Shown one piece after another: positions 18,545-27,477 of a stretch of DNA of 47,014 nt (the first letter of the stretch is position 1; each line of letters starts with the position of its first letter). Under the pieces are notes generated by a model. The model was not told the DNA's origin, did no database searches, and saw nothing but the letters and a program-made list of their open reading frames with translations. The DNA is from Desulfofustis sp. PB-SRB1 (GTDB lineage: Bacteria; Desulfobacterota; Desulfobulbia; Desulfobulbales; Desulfocapsaceae): NCBI GenBank assembly GCA_016722945.1, contig JAEQMT010000057.1, positions 115,001 through 162,014 on the forward strand. Direction: 5' to 3'. A program made the position numbers and the translations under genes.

Positions 18545-19330
18545 ATGCAGAGCCTTTCAGTCGATCATCGCACCTATCGAACCGGCGACACAAAAGGGGC
18601 GGGCCTGTTTACCTCAAGCCGCTTTTATGCCAATTTCTGCCTGATTTTTATGCGGGCCGCCTGGGCGGCGAAGCGGGGGCGCTACAACCTGCCGGTGTGG
18701 TGGGCAAGCAGTGTAAGCGTGGTGCGGGCCCTGGAACGGGTGGGAGTTCGCTTCGAGGTCGAGGGGCTGCACCATGTGCATGGGGTTACCGGGCCGGTAC
18801 TGGTTGTCGGCAACCACTTAAGCGTGCTGGAAACATTTGTCTTACCGGCATTTCTTCTGCCGTACAAAATAGTGAGCTATGTGGTTAAGCAGAGTCTTAT
18901 GGAATATCCCCTCTTCAGAGATATCATGCGAACTTCCAGACCCATTGCCGTTTCCAGGACAAACCCTCGGCGTGACCTGAAGCAGGTGATGGAGCAGGGC
19001 CACGCCCGGCTCTTAGATGACATCTCCATTATTATTTTTCCACAGACCACCAGGGCGCCTTTTGACCCTGGGCAATTCAGTACCATCGCGGTTAAGCTGG
19101 CGAGAAAGGAACAGGTGCCTGTCGTTCCCATGGCCCTGCTTACCGATGCCTGGGAACATGGTCGCCTGTTGAAGGATTTTGGCCCCATTTACCCATCGCG
19201 CACGGTGCGATTCGCCTTTGGTGAGCCGTTGACGGTTTCCACCAAAGGCGAAGATGAACAGGCCCGGATCATCGATTTTATCCAGGATCATCTGCACCGG
19301 TGGCAGCAGGAAAGAGAGCGCCTAGAGTAG
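18545..19330 (+). CDS. PlsC-like lysophospholipid acyltransferase
   Basis: Probable 1-acylglycerol-3-phosphate acyltransferase-family enzyme, 261 residues from the ATG at 18545, which follows AGAGGAAAT. Acyltransferase block I reads GNHLSVLETF, i.e. HX4E rather than the usual HX4D, and block III reads FPQTTR rather than FPEGTR. Both deviations sit at catalytic or substrate-binding positions but keep the fold and a likely catalytic His-acid pair. No strong signal for several transmembrane helices. It follows the DamX-like gene by 68 bp, a gap containing a small perfect hairpin (18484-18501). The 3' end overlaps the convergent csaA by 9 bp. Substrate uncertain; it may act on lipids other than phosphatidate. 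Confidence 0.8.
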   Translation: MQSLSVDHRTYRTGDTKGAGLFTSSRFYANFCLIFMRAAWAAKRGRYNLPVWWASSVSVVRALERVGVRFEVEGLHHVHGVTGPVLVVGNHLSVLETFVLPAFLLPYKIVSYVVKQSLMEYPLFRDIMRTSRPIAVSRTNPRRDLKQVMEQGHARLLDDISIIIFPQTTRAPFDPGQFSTIAVKLARKEQVPVVPMALLTDAWEHGRLLKDFGPIYPSRTVRFAFGEPLTVSTKGEDEQARIIDFIQDHLHRWQQERERLE

Positions 19331-19660
19331 CTTGGCGCCGTTTGCTACCCGGCGCTCCGGTACGGCCAGTACCACCTGGGTGTTTTCATCGTAAAACCCG
19401 GTAATCAGACAGTGCGATTTGATCGGGCCGATCTGCTTGGCGGGAAAATTAACCACACCGACGATCTGTCTGCCGATCAGATCGGCCTTGGTATAATGGT
19501 CGGTTATCTGGGCGCTGCTTTTTTTGGTGCCGATCTCGTCGCCGAAATCAACGGTAACGATATAGGCGGGTTTGCGTGCCTTGGGAAAATCCTCTACGGC
19601 AATAATGGTGCCGACCCGCAGTTCAACGGCGGCGAAATCCTCCCAGCTGATCTCTTTCAT
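19322..19660 (-). CDS. csaA: tRNA-binding OB-fold protein CsaA-like
   Basis: 112-residue protein consisting of a single tRNA-binding domain (EMAP/Trbp111 type), as in CsaA, proposed as an export chaperone or tRNA-binding factor. Recognisable wording: FAAVELRVGTIIAVEDFPKARKPAY, KKSSAQITDHY, GRQIVGVVNFPAKQIGPIKS, and a C-terminal LAVPERRVANGAKLL. Normal length for the family. Convergent with the acyltransferase gene, overlapping its end by 9 bp. The radical SAM gene lies 34 bp downstream on the same strand. Confidence 0.92.
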   Translation of the reverse strand: MKEISWEDFAAVELRVGTIIAVEDFPKARKPAYIVTVDFGDEIGTKKSSAQITDHYTKADLIGRQIVGVVNFPAKQIGPIKSHCLITGFYDENTQVVLAVPERRVANGAKLL

Positions 19661-19694
19661 GGTTATTTTTGTGTTGGTTTTTGCGCTGAACTCT

Positions 19695-20639
19695 TTACCG
19701 GCCGAGAAGACGGCGCAGCAGAACGCTCAGGTCGCGTTTATCAAGGCGGGTAAGGCCGAACTCTTCTGCCATGGCTTCTGCCTGGGCGAGCGCGGCGGGC
19801 TTAATTTCACCCATTAATTCGTGATGGGCGGCGGCACCGCCGCAGGGACGGTACTGATCCATGATGTTCACATAGGTGCCACCGCCCAGCTCAGTAGCGA
19901 TGAACCGCAGAATTTCTCTTGTTTCAGCCAGCCCGCCCGGCATCAGCAGATGACGGATAAGCAGTCCCCGCTTGGCAACTCCATCTTCGTCCAGCCGCAG
20001 ATCGCCCACCTGGCGGCGCATGGCCGGCAGGGCCGCTCTGGCAATTTCCGGATAATCGGGGGCATCAGCGTATTTTGCGCCACTGTCGGGATCCCAGAAC
20101 TTAAAGTCAGCCAGATAGATGTCCACCACCCCGTCGAGCAGGGCAAGGGTATGGAGCGATTCGTAGCCGCTGCAATTATAGACAACCGGGATGCAGAGGC
20201 CATGGGCCAAGGCATGGTTGATAGCTGCCAGAATTGCGGGAACCAGGTGGGTCGGCGTCACCAGGTTGATATTGTGACATCCTTTCTTTTGTAGTTCCAG
20301 CATCACCGCGCCAAACCGTTCATCATCAACTTCGGGACTTTCTTCCGGGTGGTGGCTTATTTCGTAGTTCTGGCAAAAACAGCAGCGCAGGTTGCATGAG
20401 GAAAGAAAAATGGTGCCGGAACCATGATTGCCCACCAGCGGCTGCTCTTCACCAAAATGAGGACCGTAGCTGGCGATGCGGGCATACTCACCGGTACCGC
20501 ATCGACCCAGCTCTCCGTGGAGCCTGTTTACCCGGCAATTGCGCGGGCACAGGGTGCACTCTTCTAGATACCTGCGTGCTTCGTCAATTTTCCGTTGCAG
20601 GAGTCCCGATTGGTAAAGGCGGCGGCCGGCGATATCCAT
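19695..20639 (-). CDS. Radical SAM protein, PflX / PFL-activase-like
   Basis: 314 residues. The radical SAM cluster motif is SSCNLRCCFCQN (CX3CX2C). Before it lies a second Cys-rich segment, ECTLCPRNCRVNRLHGELGRCG, typical of the PflX/YgiQ-like COG1313 group rather than PflA itself. The C-terminal part has MDQYRPCGGAA, another family hallmark. These proteins are thought to activate glycyl radical enzymes or act in metal/protein maturation; no glycyl radical enzyme gene is in this window. Located 45 bp downstream of the TolC-like gene on the same strand, so it might be read through from the efflux operon. Confidence 0.88.
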   Translation of the reverse strand: MDIAGRRLYQSGLLQRKIDEARRYLEECTLCPRNCRVNRLHGELGRCGTGEYARIASYGPHFGEEQPLVGNHGSGTIFLSSCNLRCCFCQNYEISHHPEESPEVDDERFGAVMLELQKKGCHNINLVTPTHLVPAILAAINHALAHGLCIPVVYNCSGYESLHTLALLDGVVDIYLADFKFWDPDSGAKYADAPDYPEIARAALPAMRRQVGDLRLDEDGVAKRGLLIRHLLMPGGLAETREILRFIATELGGGTYVNIMDQYRPCGGAAAHHELMGEIKPAALAQAEAMAEEFGLTRLDKRDLSVLLRRLLGR

Positions 20640-20684
20640 GGAAGTTATTGCAGCCGGGTAGTGTTCTCACTGCAGTGTTGTCTT

Positions 20685-22160
20685 TTATTTCGCATCGGAA
20701 GCCGGTGCGGCGGCGGTGTCGTCCAGGGTAATGATACCTTGAATCCGATCCAGCTCCGCCAGAGTCTGGGCGTAGGCGACTTTGGCGCGATTTTCGGTGG
20801 ACAAGGCGGTGGAAAAATCCTGCTGGGCGATGAGCACATCCAGGGTAGTGGCCCGGCCGGCCTCAAATTTTACCTGTTCCGCCTCCAGACGCTTACGATT
20901 GGCAAGTGCCGTTTTGGTGGTGGCCTCGATGGCTTTTAAGGCGAGTTCCACGTCACGTACGGTAACCTTTACCGAGCGCCTGATTTCCTGTTTGAGCAGG
21001 GCAAGACTGGTGCGATTGGAGTTGAGCTGGGCTACGCTCTGCCGGTAGCGGCCGCGGGCAAATGAGTTGTCCAGCGGCCGGGAAATACGCAGGCCGAGCT
21101 GCCACTGGGTGTCGGCGTCATTGACCGCTTTATCAAAGGTGTTGCCATAGTTGTCGGCGGTACCGCCGAAACCGGCTGAGCCGAATAGATCCAGGGCCGG
21201 CAAGGTGTCGTTTTCAGCTTTTTTTACCTCAAACTCGGTTGCCTGAATCTGCAACTCACTCGCCTTGATATCGGGTCGATTGGCCAGGGCGTTATCCAGC
21301 ACCACTTCGATTGCCGGCTCAATGGGTTGGGTGGACGGCAGATCCGTGGGGGCAAATGGTATCAGCCAGTTATCGCTGTTGAGCAGTAGTTTCAGGTTGT
21401 CTTCAGCCACCCCGATGGCCCGCTCGCCGCCGATGAGGTCCTGCTCCCGCTGAGCGACCTCGGCCTGGGGTTGATACAAATCAATAAGTGCCAGGGTACC
21501 GGCATCGATTCTGGTTTCGGTTTCATCAAGGAGTTGTTCGGCCAACTGCAGGGACAGCTGCAACACCTCAAGGTTTTGATGGGCGAAGACCAGTTCCCAG
21601 TAGGCGTTTTTCACCTGGGCGGCCAGATCAGCCGCCTCACTGTCGACCAGGAAGCCGCGCGCCGCGAGATTGCTCCTGGCAGCCTCCAGATCAGCGGTTT
21701 GCACCGCTTCACCCCGGCCTCTTAACAGCGGCTGAACGACTGATACCGAGGCCTTGTTCTGGTATACCGGATCAAAGAGGAAAACAGGCGAGTCGGTATT
21801 CAGCCCATCGTTGTTCCACCTCAGTTCAACCTCGGTGCCGCTGGTGAGCCGTTTGCTTGCCCCGGCATTCCAGGTGCCGCTCCTCTCATCGGTGGCGGTG
21901 ATTAAGGTGGGCGGGTTGTTGCGCTCCCCACCGACGCCGATGTCGGCAAACAGCTGAGTGTCAAAATCCCCCTCGGCCGCTTCGGCGGTTCCTTCGGCAA
22001 AGGCCACGTCTTCTTTTCTCAACCGCAACCCAAGATTTTGCACAAGGGCTGTCTCCACCGCCTCTCTGACGCTCAACTCAAGCGGTGGCTCAGCGGCGGA
22101 CAGCATACTGCCGGGCAGGATGGTGTGCACCACGATGCAGATCATGACCATGTGTTTCAT
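20685..22160 (-). CDS. TolC-family outer membrane efflux protein
   Basis: Outer membrane channel of a tripartite efflux pump. Start ATG 22160 is chosen because it overlaps the RND stop as ATGA and has AAAGGAAGAA upstream; this gives 491 residues beginning with a signal peptide (MKHMVMICIVVHTILPGSMLSAAEP). Two OEP repeats follow, each with long alternating-heptad helices (for example LAAQVKNAYWELVFAHQNLEVLQLSLQLAE and EIRRSVKVTVRDVELALKAIE). Last gene of the tetR-MFP-RND-OMF operon. Confidence 0.92.
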   Translation of the reverse strand: MKHMVMICIVVHTILPGSMLSAAEPPLELSVREAVETALVQNLGLRLRKEDVAFAEGTAEAAEGDFDTQLFADIGVGGERNNPPTLITATDERSGTWNAGASKRLTSGTEVELRWNNDGLNTDSPVFLFDPVYQNKASVSVVQPLLRGRGEAVQTADLEAARSNLAARGFLVDSEAADLAAQVKNAYWELVFAHQNLEVLQLSLQLAEQLLDETETRIDAGTLALIDLYQPQAEVAQREQDLIGGERAIGVAEDNLKLLLNSDNWLIPFAPTDLPSTQPIEPAIEVVLDNALANRPDIKASELQIQATEFEVKKAENDTLPALDLFGSAGFGGTADNYGNTFDKAVNDADTQWQLGLRISRPLDNSFARGRYRQSVAQLNSNRTSLALLKQEIRRSVKVTVRDVELALKAIEATTKTALANRKRLEAEQVKFEAGRATTLDVLIAQQDFSTALSTENRAKVAYAQTLAELDRIQGIITLDDTAAAPASDAK

Positions 22161-25100
22161 TGCTTCTTCCTTTCGATGGGTGGAACTCCCGCCAGGTAGG
22201 GGTAGGGTTTCCAGTAAATTTCGCTGATTTTTTGTGTCGCCCGGCGGCGCAATACGGATGCTCTCTCCAGCATGTAGTAAAGCGATGGGACCACTACAAG
22301 GGTGAGAAAGGTCGCCACCATCAGGCCAAAGACCACCACCACCGCCATGGATCGCCACCACTGGCTTGATTCGGATACCCAGGAGATGGAAAAGGTGTGA
22401 AAATCAAAAGAGACTCCGGTCACCATGGGGATGAGACTCAGGATAGTGGTTACCGCGGTGAGAAGGACCGGACGCAGCCTGGTGGCGCCGGCGTAAATAA
22501 TCGCATCGCGCAACTCATAGCCGCGTTCGCGGAGTTTGTTGGTGTAGTCGATCAGGACAATGGCGTTGTTGACCACCACTCCGGCCAGGGAGATGACCCC
22601 GACCCCGGTCATGATTATGCCAAACGGCTGGGAAAACAGGGCCAGTCCAAGAAAGGCCCCGCCCAGGGAGAGAATGACCGAAGTCATAATGATAAAGGGT
22701 TGGCCGATGGAGTTGAACATCGATACCAGGATGAGAAAGATAAGCAGCAGCGCCACCAGAAAGGCACGAAACAGAAATTGCTGTGATTCCGCCTGATCCT
22801 CGTTTTCTCCGGTGAATACCGCCTTGTAGCCGGGCGGCAGGGTAAATGAGGCAAGCATCTTTTCCGCCTCCGCCCTGACTACCGGGCCGGGCACCTTGGT
22901 CTCATCCACATTGGCTTTGACGGTCACCGTCCGGTTGTAATCAATCCGGTTGATATCGCCGATTGCGCCGGCAAATGATACCTTGGCCACGGTTGAAAGC
23001 GGCACCGTCTCCCCGGTGGGAGCGGGCAGCATCAGTTCGTTGAGCACATCCACCACCTTACGGTTCGATTCAGCGAGCTGTACGGTAATGTCATAATCCT
23101 CATCACCCTCACGAAAGGAGGAGACCTCCAGACCGTTATAGGCACTTTTCAGAGCAAAACCGATCATGGTGGTATTGAGCCCGAACAGGGCAGCCTTCTG
23201 CCGGTCAACCTCTACCTGCACCGAGGGGATGGCCTCGACAAAATCGTCGCGGATATCGTCGACATGGGGGATTTTTTCCAGAACATCTCTTATCTGTTTG
23301 GCGATCTCTCCCAGGACGGCAAAGTTGTCACCGGATATCTCGATATTGATGGGCGGACCGGTGGGCGGGCCTTCCTGTTCCTTCTCTATGGTAATAATAC
23401 CGCCGGGAATGGTGTGTACCCGTCTTCTGATTTCTTCAACGTCCTCGGTAGAGGGGCGATAGCGGTCCTGCAGGTCGCGAAACCGTACCCCGATATGATT
23501 GGGGGTATTGGCCTCGAAGGCGGAACTGCCGCCGGAGACCACCGTTGCTTTCATGTAGATGTTTTCGATGTTGGCCATATCGCTGGGACTTTCCACCAGG
23601 GCGCCGTCCGACAATTCATACGTCCGTGGGGACAGGGCGCTGAGCGGGGTTGCCCCGACGGTAACCGGAGTGCCGTCCATTCCCGTCTCAAGCGGGCTCA
23701 AGGCGTACTCGATACGGCTGGTAATCTGATCGATATAATCGATATCGGCGCCCTCGGGGACATCGACATTGACATAAATGCCTTTGGGCTGCAGATCGGG
23801 GAAGAACTCCACCGGTTTTTGCAGCCCGACAACCATCAGCCAGCCCTGGAACATGATAATGAGAACGCAGAATGCAATGGCGGCGATGGTCAGCGGCATG
23901 GACAGCGCCTGATTAAGGATACGGCTGTATCGGGTGAGGATAAATCCTCGAATCCGCACCGGCTTGTTGATATTCTCCGAGGCCTCCGCGACGCTTAGAT
24001 TGTGGGGCCGCGTGCTCTGCTCTTTTACCCGCATGAAGATCGAGATCATAGCCGGGTTGATGATCAGCGCGACAAACAGACTCGATGACAGGGTGACGAT
24101 CAGGGTAAGTGGTAGATAGCTCATGAACTCGCCCATAATACCTGGCCAGAACAACATGGGGGAAAAAGCCGCCAGGGTGGTCAGGGTAGAGCCGATCACC
24201 GGATAGGCAACCTCCGCCGTGGCCTTCATTGCAGCCTCCTGCCGGGGGATGCCTTGTTCCATAAAACGATAAGAATTCTCTACAATAACGATGGCGTTAT
24301 CCACCAGCATACCCAGGGCCAACGTGAGGCTGAACAGTACCACCAGATTGAGGGTGATGCCCATGGCGTAGAGAACGGCAAAAGAGAGCAGCATGGAAAA
24401 AGGAATCGCCAGGCTCACCAGCAGGGCGTTGCGGATGCCCATGACCAGGAATATAACGATCAGCACCAGGGTCAGCCCGGTGAGGATATTATTTTCCAGA
24501 TCCGCCACCATGTTTTTGATATCGTGTGACTTGTCGAGAACTTTGGCGATTTCGGTGCCGGATGGCCAGGTGGGTTGGCTTTCAGCGATAATCTCATCCA
24601 CCGCCTCGCTGATCTTAATAATGTTTTCCCCGGTTCGTTTTTTTACCGAGATATTGACCGCATCACGGCCGTTCAGGCGGGAGCGCGAGGTCTCCTCTTT
24701 GAATCCGTCCACGACCTGGGCCACATCTTTGAGATAGACCGGGGCGCCGTCATGGATGGTGACCACCAGGGTGTAAATCTCTTCCGGATTCTTGAACTCA
24801 CCGGGGACCTTGAGCTGAAACCGGCCGTTGCCCAGCCGGATGGTCCCGCCCGAGGTGTTCTGGTTTTCGCTGTAGACCACCTCCTGGAAGTCACCGATGC
24901 TCAATCCGTAATAGGCGAGCTTTTCCGGATCCACCTCAACCCTGATTTCACGCTCCAGGCCGCCGGTGACGTTCACCTCGAGCACGCCGGAAACAGCCTC
25001 GATATCTTCTTCCAGATCATCGGCAATCTTTTTCAGACAGGGCAGACCGCAGGTTCCGGACAGAGAGAATATGACAATGGGCATCTCCGAGAGGTTTACC

Positions 25101-25492
25101 TCAAAGACGATGGGGTCATCTTCAAGGTCAGAGGGCAACTCGCCCTTGGCCTCATCAACCTTGTCTTTGACATCCTGCAGCGCCTTGTCGATATCGGTGC
25201 CGGTGACAAATTCGATATTGATGGAGGAAAGCCCCTCGGAGCTGATCGAGTGGATCTGCTTGACGCCATCCAGCCCTTTAAGTTTTTTTTCGATCTCGAT
25301 GGTAATCGAGGTCTCGATATCGGTGGGCGAGACTCCACGGTAGCTGGTGGAGACAAACACGTATGGAATGGTTACGTCAGGTTCATTTTCTCGCGGCAGG
25401 TTGAGATAGGCATAGACCCCGATGATGATGATAAGAAAGGCGAGAACGACAACGGTGGTACTTTTTCTGACGGCGGTATCAGAGATAATCAT
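22157..25492 (-). CDS. RND-family multidrug efflux inner membrane pump
   Basis: 1111-residue AcrB/HAE1-type proton-driven pump with twelve transmembrane helices and two large periplasmic loops. It is longer than AcrB (1049), mainly in the central and C-terminal loops. The proton-relay pair of TM4, Asp-Asp in AcrB, reads GMLVDNAIVIVEN here (Asp398-Asn399), and the TM10 counterpart reads GVVVNNAIVLIDY with no Lys. These are common in one branch of RND pumps, so coupling may differ in detail. Overlaps the adaptor and the TolC-like gene by 4 bp (ATGA) on each side, implying translational coupling. Substrates unknown. Confidence 0.95.
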   Translation of the reverse strand: MIISDTAVRKSTTVVVLAFLIIIIGVYAYLNLPRENEPDVTIPYVFVSTSYRGVSPTDIETSITIEIEKKLKGLDGVKQIHSISSEGLSSINIEFVTGTDIDKALQDVKDKVDEAKGELPSDLEDDPIVFEVNLSEMPIVIFSLSGTCGLPCLKKIADDLEEDIEAVSGVLEVNVTGGLEREIRVEVDPEKLAYYGLSIGDFQEVVYSENQNTSGGTIRLGNGRFQLKVPGEFKNPEEIYTLVVTIHDGAPVYLKDVAQVVDGFKEETSRSRLNGRDAVNISVKKRTGENIIKISEAVDEIIAESQPTWPSGTEIAKVLDKSHDIKNMVADLENNILTGLTLVLIVIFLVMGIRNALLVSLAIPFSMLLSFAVLYAMGITLNLVVLFSLTLALGMLVDNAIVIVENSYRFMEQGIPRQEAAMKATAEVAYPVIGSTLTTLAAFSPMLFWPGIMGEFMSYLPLTLIVTLSSSLFVALIINPAMISIFMRVKEQSTRPHNLSVAEASENINKPVRIRGFILTRYSRILNQALSMPLTIAAIAFCVLIIMFQGWLMVVGLQKPVEFFPDLQPKGIYVNVDVPEGADIDYIDQITSRIEYALSPLETGMDGTPVTVGATPLSALSPRTYELSDGALVESPSDMANIENIYMKATVVSGGSSAFEANTPNHIGVRFRDLQDRYRPSTEDVEEIRRRVHTIPGGIITIEKEQEGPPTGPPINIEISGDNFAVLGEIAKQIRDVLEKIPHVDDIRDDFVEAIPSVQVEVDRQKAALFGLNTTMIGFALKSAYNGLEVSSFREGDEDYDITVQLAESNRKVVDVLNELMLPAPTGETVPLSTVAKVSFAGAIGDINRIDYNRTVTVKANVDETKVPGPVVRAEAEKMLASFTLPPGYKAVFTGENEDQAESQQFLFRAFLVALLLIFLILVSMFNSIGQPFIIMTSVILSLGGAFLGLALFSQPFGIIMTGVGVISLAGVVVNNAIVLIDYTNKLRERGYELRDAIIYAGATRLRPVLLTAVTTILSLIPMVTGVSFDFHTFSISWVSESSQWWRSMAVVVVFGLMVATFLTLVVVPSLYYMLERASVLRRRATQKISEIYWKPYPYLAGVPPIERKKQ

Positions 25493-26640
25493 AACAGATA
25501 CTCCTGGGGGTCGGTGATCACCTTCACCACATTGACCGTGCGGCCGTCCTCCGCGTCACGATGGCCCTCGATCATCACCTGCTCGCCCGGTTCCAGGCCG
25601 CTGGTTATCTCGATCATCCATCCTTCCATAATGCCGGTTTGCACCGTTCGCCTGGTGGCCACCCCGTTTTTCTCCACAAAGATGTATTGTTCCCCGTTGC
25701 GGGAAATTATTGAGTAAAACGGAATTGCCAGGGCCTGCTGGCGTCGTTGCTTGACGATGTCGGCACGGAAAAACATGCCGGGCAGGATCAGGTGATCGGG
25801 GTTATCCACTTCGAGTTCAAGGCGATAGAGGCGGGCCTGGTTTTCCGGCGAGGCCGAGACGAAATGGCGCCGGCCCACCACCTCAAGGTTGTCAAGCGCC
25901 TGAATGGTGAGATTCAACTCATCGAGGCGGCGCACCGCGCTGATGTCTGATTCCGGGATGCCCACCACCGCTTTGACCTTATCGATATGGAGCAGCAGTG
26001 CCAGGGGATCGCCCACGCTGACAAAGGCGCCGATCTTGGCGTCAAGGTGACGGATCACCGCATCCATGGGGGCGACGATGCGGCAGCGCTCCAGCATCAG
26101 GTTAGCATTGTCCAGATCGGCTCTGGCGGTCTGCATGGCGGTTTCCCTGGCCTCCAGTTCGGCCGGCGGGATAACGCCCTGGGCAAATACCGCCTTATCC
26201 CGTTCAAAGTCCGCCTTGGCCAGCCGGAATGCGGCCTCGGCCCGCTGCAGGGCGATCTGATAGTCATCAGCTTCAATTCTGGCCAGAATATCTCCCTGCC
26301 TGACCGAATCACCTTCTTTCACCAGCACCGCCTCGATGGTGCCGCGCACTTCGGCGGTGAGCATCAGGCTGGTCCAGGCTTCGATGGAACCGGGCAGATT
26401 GAGCCGTTCACTGATCTCTCCCGGTTCGACCTGCATGACCACCGCATTGACGGGTGGACGCTCCTGGCTGATGGCGGCCTCCTGTTCGGCCCTGATGACG
26501 GCCTGTTTTTCAGCGACCATGAAAAACAGCCAGACGATAGCGGCCATCATGGCAAGCAGAAAAAACCTGGGCATATTTCGCCAGATAAAATAGAAGAACT
26601 TGCCGCGTGCATTATCTGGTTTCTGGTAGGTGGAATTCAT
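25489..26640 (-). CDS. RND efflux periplasmic adaptor (membrane fusion protein)
   Basis: 383-residue AcrA/HlyD-like adaptor joining the RND pump to the outer membrane channel. N-terminal membrane anchor (about 24-44, RFFLLAMMAAIVWLFFMVAE), then the barrel-sandwich/lipoyl half (GSIEAWTSLMLTAEVRGTIEAVLVKEGDSVRQGDILARI), an alpha-helical hairpin with a VIPPAELE turn, the second lipoyl half and a C-terminal beta barrel ending in a membrane-proximal domain. Start and stop overlap neighbours by 4 bp each. Confidence 0.94.
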   Translation of the reverse strand: MNSTYQKPDNARGKFFYFIWRNMPRFFLLAMMAAIVWLFFMVAEKQAVIRAEQEAAISQERPPVNAVVMQVEPGEISERLNLPGSIEAWTSLMLTAEVRGTIEAVLVKEGDSVRQGDILARIEADDYQIALQRAEAAFRLAKADFERDKAVFAQGVIPPAELEARETAMQTARADLDNANLMLERCRIVAPMDAVIRHLDAKIGAFVSVGDPLALLLHIDKVKAVVGIPESDISAVRRLDELNLTIQALDNLEVVGRRHFVSASPENQARLYRLELEVDNPDHLILPGMFFRADIVKQRRQQALAIPFYSIISRNGEQYIFVEKNGVATRRTVQTGIMEGWMIEITSGLEPGEQVMIEGHRDAEDGRTVNVVKVITDPQEYLL

Positions 26641-27260
26641 ACTTTCTCCGGTGCCGGCGAGCGCTTTTGCAGGCCGGTGATGGTTTGATCGATAAGGGTG
26701 CTGAGCGATTGTTCGATCTCCTCGGTGGGGATCATGCCGTTAAACCAGCAGGAAAGAACGAGTAGATAAAGGGCATAAAAATGACCCGAGATGTGAAGCA
26801 GTTCCATGTCATCGCGCAGTTCGCCTCGTTTCTGCGCCTGCTCATAAATGGGATAAAGCAGCTCAAAATATTGATTCTGGATATTGAAATCTTCCATGCC
26901 GTGATGTTCCTGAGGAAATATCTTTTCCTGGAGGAGGAGGCGGCCAAATTCCTTGTTTCGTGATACATACCTGAACTCGGCCAGATAGATGACCAGCAGC
27001 TGCTCCTTGAGGGAGGCATCGGCGCTGGTTTTGGCGGTAAGCTCACTCCTTATGTACTCAAGCTCGTCCTCGCAGAATGCCCGGAGGATATCTTTTTTGG
27101 TCTGGAAATAGCTGTAGATGGTGCCTTTGCCGATCCCGGCCTGTCTGGCAAGCTCTTCGATGCTGGTTTGCTCATAGCCGTTGCGGGTGAAGAGCTGGAC
27201 GGCCGCATCGAGGATGCATTTACGTTTTTGGATTTTATTTTGTTCCCGTATAGAATACAT
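26637..27260 (-). CDS. TetR/AcrR-family repressor of the efflux operon
   Basis: 207 residues. N-terminal helix-turn-helix with the classical TetR wording LFTRNGYEQTSIEELARQAGIGKGTIYSYFQTKKDIL (about 23-59); the C-terminal helices form the ligand pocket. It is the first gene of the operon and its stop overlaps the adaptor start by 4 bp, so it is very probably an autorepressor induced by a pump substrate. Two palindromic operator candidates and a promoter lie 120-180 bp upstream. The ATG at 27260 lacks a strong ribosome site. Confidence 0.93.
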   Translation of the reverse strand: MYSIREQNKIQKRKCILDAAVQLFTRNGYEQTSIEELARQAGIGKGTIYSYFQTKKDILRAFCEDELEYIRSELTAKTSADASLKEQLLVIYLAEFRYVSRNKEFGRLLLQEKIFPQEHHGMEDFNIQNQYFELLYPIYEQAQKRGELRDDMELLHISGHFYALYLLVLSCWFNGMIPTEEIEQSLSTLIDQTITGLQKRSPAPEKV

Positions 27261-27382
27261 ATCAGTGTCTGTTGATTAGGAGGTTGCGGTGTTGGTAACG
27301 GATAAGGGCTATGCCCGCGATGGGTAGTTTATGGGTAGTGGGGAAATAGTGTTTTTCGTGAGTAGGTTCAGCGTCGGCGCCG

Positions 27383-27411
27383 ACTATGCACAAAAAATCG
27401 ACCGCGGTCAA
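27383..27411 (-). promoter_or_regulatory. Predicted promoter of the tetR-RND operon
   Basis: On the minus strand TTGACC (27411-27406) and CATAGT (27388-27383) are separated by 17 bp. The -35 box forms the left half of the palindrome at 27398-27411, so a bound repressor would block it. Confidence 0.5.
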
Positions 27412-27433
27412 TAAAAAAATCGACTGTGGTCAA
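27398..27433. promoter_or_regulatory. Two tandem palindromic operator candidates (TetR sites)
   Basis: Two 14 bp sites, TCGACCGCGGTCAA (27398-27411) and TCGACTGTGGTCAA (27420-27433), match at 11-12 positions and are spaced 22 bp centre to centre, about two helical turns. The first is almost perfectly palindromic. They lie between the tetR promoter and ccdA, so they could also affect ccdA. Assignment to the TetR protein is inferred from position. Confidence 0.6.
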
Positions 27434-27477
27434 TTTTTTTTACCGGTTTATCTTTTCTGGAAAATAAAGGGGTCACA

